Assembly (NCBI GenBank): GCA_038528385.1
Contig: JBCBET010000004.1
Coordinates: 62,001 to 126,000, forward strand
Origin: Shimia_B sp038528385
GTDB taxonomy: Bacteria; Pseudomonadota; Alphaproteobacteria; Rhodobacterales; Rhodobacteraceae
DNA: 64,000 bases
Direction: 5' to 3'
The position numbers and the translations under genes are program-made. Below the pieces are notes generated by a model. That model made no database searches. It was not told the origin of the DNA and saw nothing but the letters and a program-made list of their open reading frames with translations. Shown piece by piece: positions 16,920 through 23,769 of this stretch. Numbering within the stretch: the stretch's first letter is position 1; each line of letters opens with the position of its first letter.

Positions 16920-18887
16920 TTACTCGGCGATCGTCCAACGGCCAAGGCGCGGCGCCTCGCCCGCCTTGGCCGGAGCGAGGTGACCGGTCCTCTCCAGCGT
17001 GGCGAGGTAGTTCGAGGCCTCCTCCCCCGCCTGCGCGTCCGAGATCGTTTCGGCGAGCGCGGCGCCCGTCTGGGGCGCGGCCATGGAGGTGCCCGTCATC
17101 CGGTGGCGGGGGCCGCTGCGGGAGGCGAGGCTCAGGCGCCCGACCTCGGCGAGCGTGTGGCTCACCTCCACGGAGAGGTCCGTGCGGGTCGCGTCGCCCG
17201 GCTCCGCTGCGCCGGCATAGAGCTCCGCGCCGCTGCCCCAGCCCTTCGCCCCGCCCGAGATGAGCGAGGTCTGGCCGGTGGCCATGCCGTTGAAGGCCCC
17301 CTCGCGCGTGACAGCCGCGCCGGGCGTGTCCTTTTCGGCCACCGCCCCTCCACGCGTGAAGAGCAGGTTCCGGGGATCGTCGAAATAGCTCTGACGCGCT
17401 CCGGTGAACCCACGCCCGTAGCTCAGGTCGCGCTGGATGCGAAGCCGCGCGGCGGCCCCGCAGGAGGCCGGGAGCGCCACGTGCCAGCGTCCGGCGGGGG
17501 CGGCCCCCGTTGTAGCCTCGGTGGGTGCGAGGGCGATGACGACGCGCCACCGACCCGACCTCGTCTCCTCGGCGGTGAGGTCGCCCACGTGCCGACCGCC
17601 ACACCGGATCGGCACCGTCCGGCGGGCGGTGACCGTGGTCAATTCGGCGACGATGGGCCCCAATCCTCCGTAGTCGGGTCCGGGGCCATGGAGCGTAAGC
17701 GCGGGCGTCGTCCCTTCGGGCCACCACGCCTCGAGGTAGGTCGAGGTCTGGTCATCGGGGGGCAGCACCCAGGCCAGCGGCGGATCGCCCGGCGCGAGGG
17801 CGGCATGCCCACGGTCGAGATAGCCGTTGCCCGCGGGCATGGTGAGCGCGGTGGGCGCATGGGCGCGGCGCGCCGCCACCAGCTCGTCGAGTGCCGCTTC
17901 GATAATCCCCTCCCCGTCATGGCCCCCGCCGGCAAAGTTGTAGGACAGATTCACCACCATGGGCAGGGCCGCGCGACCATGGGCGGCGGCGAGCCGCTCG
18001 GCCCGGTCGAAGATGTAGTGAAGCGCGGAGAGGATCAGCGCCTCCTTGCCGTGGCCCGACGTGTCCCACGTCACGTCCGGGGGCAGGTCCACGGCGATGA
18101 TGCGCATGTTGGCATCGCCGCCCTCCGCCAGCGCGCCGAGCGTGTGGGCCCCGTGGGCCGCATCGCCGATGAGCGGGGACTGCGCGCGCAGATCGTCGCC
18201 GCCCAGGGCGCCCGCCGCGCGGTAGACCGTGTCCTCGTCCGCGCCATGGGCCGCGCGGAGCTGCGCGATCCTGTCCCGCGTGAGCTCGCGCCCGAAGCGC
18301 ACGCTGCCGCTCCCGTCCGCTTTCATGCCCTGGAGCCAGACGGCCTCCATCCGGTCCGCGAGGGCGGCATGGGCGAAGGGGATGCCGTCGTCGATGATGC
18401 CGAGCACGATGAGCGGCCTCTTTGCATCGACGGCGGGGTCGGCCGAAAGCGCGACAGCGCCCGCGCCCCCCGCCGTGGCGGTGTCTCGCCTGATCGGCGC
18501 GCCCGCCATGATCCGCGTGAGCCCGGAGCCGGGCCCGAACCCGCCGGAGCCCGTGACGACGCCCGCCGCATGCGCGCTTTCAAAGAGCGCCTCGAGGTCG
18601 TCCTCCGCGAGGTCCTGCGCTGTCACCGCCTCCATCATGAAGGGCAGAAACCGCGGCGCGGCGAGCCCGGACCAGAGCGTGGGCGCATGGAGGGGTACCG
18701 TCTTGCCGCGGCCCGTGAGCGGCAGGGGCGCGGGGTCGGGCCGGTGGCCGTCGGGGCGCTCAACGACCCCGGTGAGCAAATGCGGTCGCGCCGCCCGCGC
18801 CGAGGCGAAGAAGTCATGGGCGCGCCCGGCGCCGAAGCGCCAGGCCGTGTAGGGGTCGAGGTTTTGGATATCCGTCTCTGCGGCCAT
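16920..18887 (-). CDS. Subtilisin-like serine protease (S8 family)
   Basis: A 655-residue S8 peptidase. The catalytic triad is visible: Asp166 in GIIDDGIPFAH, His245 in HGAHTLGAL and Ser601 in GTSMAAP. The oxyanion-hole Asn is probably in PAGNGY near residue 353. About 245 residues lie between that Asn and the Ser, more than in simple subtilisins, suggesting an inserted domain (residues about 380-560). No Sec signal peptide is seen at the N-terminus (MAAETDIQNLDPYTAWRFGA). It is third in an apparent operon after the winged-helix/TPR regulator and the PAP2 protein, 41 bases downstream of the latter. The substrate is unknown; the PAP2 protein's collagen-like N-terminus is one candidate, by proximity only. 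Confidence 0.88.
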   Translation of the reverse strand: MAAETDIQNLDPYTAWRFGAGRAHDFFASARAARPHLLTGVVERPDGHRPDPAPLPLTGRGKTVPLHAPTLWSGLAAPRFLPFMMEAVTAQDLAEDDLEALFESAHAAGVVTGSGGFGPGSGLTRIMAGAPIRRDTATAGGAGAVALSADPAVDAKRPLIVLGIIDDGIPFAHAALADRMEAVWLQGMKADGSGSVRFGRELTRDRIAQLRAAHGADEDTVYRAAGALGGDDLRAQSPLIGDAAHGAHTLGALAEGGDANMRIIAVDLPPDVTWDTSGHGKEALILSALHYIFDRAERLAAAHGRAALPMVVNLSYNFAGGGHDGEGIIEAALDELVAARRAHAPTALTMPAGNGYLDRGHAALAPGDPPLAWVLPPDDQTSTYLEAWWPEGTTPALTLHGPGPDYGGLGPIVAELTTVTARRTVPIRCGGRHVGDLTAEETRSGRWRVVIALAPTEATTGAAPAGRWHVALPASCGAAARLRIQRDLSYGRGFTGARQSYFDDPRNLLFTRGGAVAEKDTPGAAVTREGAFNGMATGQTSLISGGAKGWGSGAELYAGAAEPGDATRTDLSVEVSHTLAEVGRLSLASRSGPRHRMTGTSMAAPQTGAALAETISDAQAGEEASNYLATLERTGHLAPAKAGEAPRLGRWTIAE

Positions 18888-18928
18888 GGTGTGCCTCCTT
18901 TCCGCTGGGTCTCAGCACTGCCGGGGGA

Positions 18929-20038
18929 TCAGAGAAACTCCTTCATGGCTTCGGTCCAGAGCCAGGCCAGCGGCCCGGAATGCGCCACCTTGTAGGTCTT
19001 GGCCGCGTCCACGTGGTCGGTGTTCAGGAAATCATCGACGAAGTAATCCACGTCCCCCGTCGCGAGCGTCGGCGCGTAGGCCTGGGAGGCCCGCACGGCG
19101 GAGCGGTTCTTGGGCGTCGTGGCCGCGTCAACCACGATGCCCGCCACCTCGCGCCCGAGCATGGCCCCCGCCCAGCTATCGATCGGGTAATGCACGCCTG
19201 CCACCGTGCGATTGGCCGCGATCCGCTCCGCCTGCTTGTAGAGGAGCTGCTTGCGGGCCTCGCCGTCGGGGTAGTGATCGGGCTTGGCGTCCACCACGGC
19301 AGCCAGCAGCGTGGCGATGGCCATGGCCTGCGTCGCGTGGCCCGACGGGAAGGAGCCGTGGCTCGGCGTCTGGATCATGGGCATGATGCGCCCGTCGATC
19401 TGATCGGGGCGCCGCACGGTGAGGTAGTGCTTGGGGATCATCACGCAGTGCGTGCACAGGAGCTGCACGAGGTCGATGAGTTCGTAGAGCTTCGGGTTCC
19501 GGGAGGGCGTGAGCCCGAGGATGAACGCGTAATGCGGCGCGAGCGCGCCCATCTGGCCCAGGATCTCTCCGCCGCGATCCGGGCGCAGGTCCATGTAGGA
19601 GGTGAGAAAGCGGAGCTGGCTCACCAGGAGCTCCGGCGCGGGGTTGCCCAGGGTGAGCAAGGGCTTCGTCGCCCAGCGCAGGGTGATTTCGCCCCCGGCC
19701 AGCGCCCAGCTGTAATTCTTCAGGAACTCGCTGATGTAGATCCAGCCGCGCACCTGGTCCGACCAGAGCCGCATCTGGGCCTCGTCCTTGGTGTCCTCGG
19801 CGGTGATTGTCGCGGGGTCGATCGGGGCGTGTCCGGCCACGTGGCGGATCCCGAAGCCGGTGGTCTGGCTTTCGCCCACGGGATAGCCTGAGATGCCATT
19901 GATCCCGTTGATGCCATTGATGCCGTTGATGCCGTTGATGCCGTTGATGCCGTTGATCCCGTTAATACCATTGATCCCGTTGATCCCGTTGATCCCGTTG
20001 ATCCCGTTAATGCCGTTGATCCCATTAAAGCCGGACAT
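18929..20038 (-). CDS. PAP2/vanadium haloperoxidase-fold protein with collagen-like Gly-Ile-Asn N-terminus
   Basis: A 369-residue protein in two parts. Residues 3-50 are 16 Gly-X-Y triplets, 14 of them Gly-Ile-Asn. Residues 51-369 carry the PAP2/haloperoxidase active-site pattern: K203 and R210-P211 in KHYLTVRRP, PSHGSFPSGHA (residues 225-235, with the catalytic-type His227) and R277 with His283 in RTVAGVHYP. That pocket binds phosphate or vanadate, so the enzyme may be an acid phosphatase or a haloperoxidase; the sequence alone does not decide. No signal peptide or multi-helix membrane domain is seen, unlike typical lipid phosphatases. It lies between the regulator gene (39-base gap) and the subtilase gene (41-base gap). 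Confidence 0.87.
   Translation of the reverse strand: MSGFNGINGINGINGINGINGINGINGINGINGINGINGINGINGINGISGYPVGESQTTGFGIRHVAGHAPIDPATITAEDTKDEAQMRLWSDQVRGWIYISEFLKNYSWALAGGEITLRWATKPLLTLGNPAPELLVSQLRFLTSYMDLRPDRGGEILGQMGALAPHYAFILGLTPSRNPKLYELIDLVQLLCTHCVMIPKHYLTVRRPDQIDGRIMPMIQTPSHGSFPSGHATQAMAIATLLAAVVDAKPDHYPDGEARKQLLYKQAERIAANRTVAGVHYPIDSWAGAMLGREVAGIVVDAATTPKNRSAVRASQAYAPTLATGDVDYFVDDFLNTDHVDAAKTYKVAHSGPLAWLWTEAMKEFL
19889..20032 (-). repeat. Nine-base tandem repeat encoding Gly-Ile-Asn triplets
   Basis: Sixteen consecutive 9-base units, plus-strand consensus GTTGATSCC, encode GFN, then GIN x14, then GIS at the start of the PAP2-fold protein. Units differ mainly at synonymous positions (GAT/AAT, CCC/GCC/ACC, GTT/ATT). 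The amino-acid pattern is therefore under selection, while the DNA array could still change length by slippage in whole triplets without breaking the frame. Confidence 0.95.
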
Positions 20039-20077
20039 GATGTGTCTCCTTCTAAGAAAGGGTCTTGGTTTAAATCG

Positions 20078-21754
20078 TCAGTCGCTCTTTGGCGCCCAGT
20101 GTTCGAGGGCCCGCATGGCCGTGATGGCGGTCTGTCCCGTGCGGTAGGCCGCCGCGGGGTGGTGTTTGGCATAGTGCTCGACGCTGAACTCGGGGTCGCG
20201 CCGCTTCAGGAGCGTGTAGGTCTCGTGGGCCTCATCGAGCCGCCCGAGCATGTAGAGCGCGGTGAGCTTGGCGCGCAGCGTGGAGGTGTGGCGGTCGTTG
20301 TGGCGCAGCGATTTATCGGCAAAGCGCAGCGCGTCCTCCCAGAGCTCGGAGGACAGATACGCCGTGGCCGTCATGGAATTGTAGAAATAGCCGAACGGGT
20401 CCGTGGGCGAGAGGCGGTTGGCATTGGTCACCGAACTCAGCGCCATGTCGGCCTCGTCGTTGAAGGCATGGAGCACGCCCTTTTGCAGGTGCCCCAGCGC
20501 CTCGTTGGGATTGATCTCGAGCGCGTGGTCGAAGGCCTGCATGGCGGCATCCGGATCGGCGATGAGCGTGTTCTGCACCGTGCCGTCCATCGTCAGGCAA
20601 AACGCGTTCTCCGGGTCGATGTCGAGCGCGCGCGCGGTGGCGTCGCGGGCATGGCCTGCATCGGCGGCGCGGTCCGTGCTCCAGCCGTTGAAGACGCTTT
20701 TGACGTACCAGTCGGCGAGCCAGGCATGGGCCTCCGCCGTGCGCGGCGCGCGCCGGATCGCCTCCTTTATCATCTCTCGGCTTTCGGCGAAGGACGACAG
20801 GCTCAGCTGATGGAGCTGCCCCACGCCGGCGATGAGGAGGTAGTGATCGTCGATGTCGGCCAGGCGGCGCGTGGAGGTGTGCGCGATGGCGTCCGAGGCG
20901 ATCGCGCGCCCTATGGCGGAGACGATCTCGAACTCCGCCGCGCTCTCGCCGCTGATGAAATCGGCCATGGTTCCCTGGTGGTGGCGCGTCCACAGGATGC
21001 GGCCCGTGCGCGCGTCGACGAGGTCGGCATCGAGCATGATGACGTCGCCCGCGGCGCGGATCGAGCCGGTGAGCACGTAGTCCACCGCGAGCTTCTCGCG
21101 GACATCGCTCAGCGCCACGGAGCTCCCCGCGAGGGTGCGCGCCGACATGTGCGAGATCACCGCCACGAGGCGCGAGCGCGACATGGACCGGCAGATCTGT
21201 TCCGCCAGCCAGTCGCCGAGGACGCGGTGCTGGTCGTCGCCCATCACCACGCGAAAGGGCAGGATCGAAATACACGGGAGCACCGCCATGGAGCGCGCGG
21301 GATGCGAGGGCCCATAGAGGGCAAAGACCTGCTGCGGGTTCTCCCGGATCCCGTCGCGCCAGGCGGTGAACCCGTCCTCAGGAATGTCGAGCCCTTCCAG
21401 AAAGGCGCCGCTCCCCGGACGCCCCAGGAGCCGCACCCCGCCCATGTCGAGCGAAACCTCCGAATTGGTGGGCGCGAAGAGGGTCTCGAAGATGTCGGCG
21501 CCCAGCGTGCGCTTGATGTCCGACAGCGCCCGGCGCAGGCTCATCTGCCCACCGTCATAGGAGCTTCGCCCCCACAGCATGCTTTGCAGATGCGCGCGCG
21601 TGGCGCGTCCGTTCGGCGCGGTGGCGAGGATGGCGAACAGCGCCTTGTGCTTCGCACCGGTGACTTCCGCTCCATCCATTCCGATGGCACGGGCGATACA
21701 GGCCCCGAAAAGGCTTATCTCGACAACGGGTTTCCCCAACACAGTGCTCCGCAT
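20078..21754 (-). CDS. Winged-helix transcriptional regulator with TolB-like and TPR regions
   Basis: A one-component regulator of about 558 residues. The N-terminus (VVEISLFGACIARAIG) leads into an OmpR/SARP-type winged helix with RATRAHLQSMLWGRSS and MSLRRALSDIKRTLGA, expected to bind DNA. A middle region with ISILPFRVV...LGDWLAEQICRSMSRS and VDYVLTGSIRAAGD resembles the TolB/FlgO-like domain of adenylate-cyclase-type regulators. The C-terminal half is TPR-like (ARALDIDPENAFCLTMDGTV, HALEINPNEALGHLQKGVLH). No membrane helix is seen. I favour the ATG at 21754; a GTG at 21808 is in frame. First gene of the PAP2/subtilase operon, so it may control it. The inducing signal is unknown. Confidence 0.82.
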   Translation of the reverse strand: MRSTVLGKPVVEISLFGACIARAIGMDGAEVTGAKHKALFAILATAPNGRATRAHLQSMLWGRSSYDGGQMSLRRALSDIKRTLGADIFETLFAPTNSEVSLDMGGVRLLGRPGSGAFLEGLDIPEDGFTAWRDGIRENPQQVFALYGPSHPARSMAVLPCISILPFRVVMGDDQHRVLGDWLAEQICRSMSRSRLVAVISHMSARTLAGSSVALSDVREKLAVDYVLTGSIRAAGDVIMLDADLVDARTGRILWTRHHQGTMADFISGESAAEFEIVSAIGRAIASDAIAHTSTRRLADIDDHYLLIAGVGQLHQLSLSSFAESREMIKEAIRRAPRTAEAHAWLADWYVKSVFNGWSTDRAADAGHARDATARALDIDPENAFCLTMDGTVQNTLIADPDAAMQAFDHALEINPNEALGHLQKGVLHAFNDEADMALSSVTNANRLSPTDPFGYFYNSMTATAYLSSELWEDALRFADKSLRHNDRHTSTLRAKLTALYMLGRLDEAHETYTLLKRRDPEFSVEHYAKHHPAAAYRTGQTAITAMRALEHWAPKSD

Positions 21755-21854
21755 CCCTCGGCGCTGACCCCGCGTAACACCTGCAAATTCATGGGCAAAG
21801 CGTTTCACACTTTTTTCACGCCGTCCCGCCCGAAGCTTTGCCTATGGTCCACCC

Positions 21855-22082
21855 ATGATGATCGAACGCAATTTTTCTTCGGGTCCGATCCAGGACCTGG
21901 CCGATTTTTATACACGCTGGCCAAGCCAACGGAGCATTGTCGATCGGGTGATCGCTGAGCCCTCCTTGTCCGAGGAGGAGCGCGAGGTGATCATTTGGTT
22001 GAAGCGTCTCGCCGATCGTGTGGGACCGCAGGACATCGCCGACCCCCGGGATGATCTTCCACCCGGGTCCCAACGCTCCTAG
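21855..22082 (+). CDS. Small hypothetical protein, divergent from the regulator
   Basis: A 75-residue, mostly helical, charged protein (RNFSSGPIQDLADFYTRWPS; SEEEREVIIWLKRLADRVG). I do not recognise a family. Coding status is supported by its amino-acid composition and by a strong terminator 32 bases after its stop. It is transcribed away from the winged-helix regulator, with about 100 bases between start codons, a usual arrangement for a shared control region. No good ribosome site is visible before the ATG pair at 21855. Confidence 0.6.
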   Translation: MMIERNFSSGPIQDLADFYTRWPSQRSIVDRVIAEPSLSEEEREVIIWLKRLADRVGPQDIADPRDDLPPGSQRS

Positions 22083-22113
22083 CCAAGCCGACGTCTGTGA
22101 TTTTAACGAGTGC

Positions 22114-22145
22114 TGCCCGGTCAGACCGTTGCGTCTGGCCGGGCA
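22114..22145. terminator. Bidirectional hairpin terminator
   Basis: The stem TGCCCGGTCAGAC / GTCTGGCCGGGCA encloses a 6-base loop (22127-22132) and is followed by ATTTCAT on the plus strand. It lies between the small gene ending at 22082 and the convergent oxidase-family gene ending at 22159, so it may serve both. Confidence 0.8.
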
Positions 22146-22158
22146 ATTTCATCTGTGC

Positions 22159-22719
22159 TCACGGCGCGAGCCACGCCCCCGCCCAGCTGTCCGCGGGCCC
22201 GAAGGCCGCGCGGCGATGGATGGGAAGCCCGAGCGCCACGAGTTCGAGCCGCGTGATGCGCAAGGTGAGTTCAAGGAATTTCTCTTCGTTCGGCGTCCGG
22301 TCGAAGGCCTCGGGCCCGGCGATGGGCGTGCCGGGGGCGGGCTCCACGCCGTAGACCTCGCGCGCGCCCTCGGGCATGCGCACCCAGGTCTCATGGGCTC
22401 CCGGTGCCATGGACACCTCCACGGAAAGCCGCAGCTGGACCTGGCTGCGCTTGTCCCAGATGTGGAGCTGGGCGCGGGGATCCTCCGTGAGCTCGGCGAC
22501 CTTGGGCGTGGCGGCATCGGTGAAGAGCGTGACCGTCCCGGCCTGCCGGTCCACCTGCCGCAGCACGAGCGTGCGCGCCTGCGGGCCGTGCTCCGCCGAC
22601 ATCGTCGCAAGCGTGGGCGTGCGCGCGGGGTGCTTGGCGTCGTGGGCCCCGCGGATGAGCAGCTCCCACGCGCGGTTCAGGACACCCGGAAGCGTCTCGT
22701 GCCAGTCCCCGTCACTCAT
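22159..22719 (-). CDS. Pyridoxamine 5'-phosphate oxidase-family FMN-binding protein
   Basis: A 186-residue flavoprotein of the split-barrel PNPOx-like superfamily. Family traits are PTLATMSAEHGPQARTLVLR (FMN phosphate site), VTLFTDAATPKVAELTEDPR and AQLHIWDK. It lacks the C-terminal R-x-E of true PdxH, so it is closer to the Alr4036/general pyridoxamine-oxidase-like group; the substrate is unknown. It is downstream of the AttH-like gene, separated by only 6 bases, and could be the last gene of that operon. Confidence 0.82.
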   Translation of the reverse strand: MSDGDWHETLPGVLNRAWELLIRGAHDAKHPARTPTLATMSAEHGPQARTLVLRQVDRQAGTVTLFTDAATPKVAELTEDPRAQLHIWDKRSQVQLRLSVEVSMAPGAHETWVRMPEGAREVYGVEPAPGTPIAGPEAFDRTPNEEKFLELTLRITRLELVALGLPIHRRAAFGPADSWAGAWLAP

Positions 22720-22725
22720 GTGTCT

Positions 22726-23769
22726 TCACTCATAGCCCGTCATCTCCAGATACCCCATGCCCGGGTGGCTCCCTTCCGCGCGCACCGGCCCTTCCCAATA
22801 GGCGAAGGCCAGGTCGTTCCACGCCTGATCGTTGAGCGCCTCCACCGTGATGTCGACGCCGCGCGCGGGATAGGTGATGCGCCAACGTGTTGGGATGCGG
22901 CGCCCGTCCACCTCCGCCGCGCCCAGCGGTTCGAGCTCGAAGGTGCCGTCCTCGAGCTTCGTCACGGTCCCGTCCGCCTCGATCCACGAGCCGGAGCCGA
23001 AGGCGGCGTTCTCGCTGTCGCGCAGCTCGAAGGCCATCATCCGGTTGCCGTCCTCGAAGGTGAGCGCGAACCAGTCCCATCCCGATTGCGTGCGCCCGAG
23101 CGGCTGGGAGGAATATTCCCGGTCAAGCCAGGCCTGACCTGTCACGGCGACCGCGCCCGCGGCCGTCTCGATCGTGCCCTCGAGCGTATAGAAAGGCTGC
23201 GAATAATAGCGGGACGCCTGCCCCTCGGCGCTCTTGACCGAATGCCCGTCATCGCCGTGGAAGACGAGCGGGCCCTGCGCCTCCAGCGCCATATCGTAGG
23301 AGAACGCCGCGTCCCGCGCGGTGAGCCGCAAGAGCCGGAGCCCGTCCGGCCCCTCCATGCGCCAATCGTCGATCCAGGCGGCGAAGGGCTCGCCCCGCGC
23401 GCCCGCCTGTCCGCTGCCCCCGCGGGCAAACCGCTCCGCCGCGAAATGCGCCTCCGGTGTCGTCAGCGCGGCGTGGCCCATCCATGTCTGCGGGGTCTGC
23501 CAGCTGCCGTCGTCGCGGGGTTCGCGGGCAGAGCGGAAAAGCGTCCATTGCACGCCGTAATCGCGCCCGTCTTCGCCCTCGAGATTTGCGGTCAGGTACC
23601 ACCATTCAATGCGGTACGCGGGATGCGGGCCATGGTCCTCGGGAAAGACGAACTGATCGCCCGGCTGCGGGATGGCGAAGCCGTCGGCATCCTCGCCCAG
23701 CCCAGCAAAGCTCTGCGCGTGCGCGGCGGGGGCGAGGAGGAGGCAAAACAGAAACGCTCTAACGTTCAT
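22726..23769 (-). CDS. AttH/CrtC-like lipocalin-fold protein
   Basis: A 347-residue secreted protein with signal peptide MNVRAFLFCLLLAPAAHAQ. The core motifs PAYRIEWWYLTANLEGEDG and YGVQWTLFR, and later LGRTQSGWDWFALTFEDGN, are hallmarks of the AttH / carotenoid 1,2-hydratase (CrtC) lipocalin-like family. No carotenoid genes lie nearby, whereas an ABC exporter does, as in attEFGH-type loci, so an envelope or lipid-related role is more likely than CrtC activity. It overlaps the permease gene's 3' end by 11 bases. Confidence 0.88.
   Translation of the reverse strand: MNVRAFLFCLLLAPAAHAQSFAGLGEDADGFAIPQPGDQFVFPEDHGPHPAYRIEWWYLTANLEGEDGRDYGVQWTLFRSAREPRDDGSWQTPQTWMGHAALTTPEAHFAAERFARGGSGQAGARGEPFAAWIDDWRMEGPDGLRLLRLTARDAAFSYDMALEAQGPLVFHGDDGHSVKSAEGQASRYYSQPFYTLEGTIETAAGAVAVTGQAWLDREYSSQPLGRTQSGWDWFALTFEDGNRMMAFELRDSENAAFGSGSWIEADGTVTKLEDGTFELEPLGAAEVDGRRIPTRWRITYPARGVDITVEALNDQAWNDLAFAYWEGPVRAEGSHPGMGYLEMTGYE

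Noticed and set aside
16980..18995. A 671-codon plus-strand frame opposite the subtilase
   Set aside because: It is antisense to a gene with an intact catalytic triad and has no family features.
19889..20032. A CRISPR-like array
   Set aside because: The units are 9 bases, tandem without spacers, and encode a clean Gly-X-Y pattern in frame. No cas genes are present.
20042..21958. A 638-codon plus-strand frame opposite the winged-helix/TPR regulator
   Set aside because: It is antisense to a regulator with recognisable domains. The plus-strand composition (Arg/Gly/His/Val) is that of a shadow frame.
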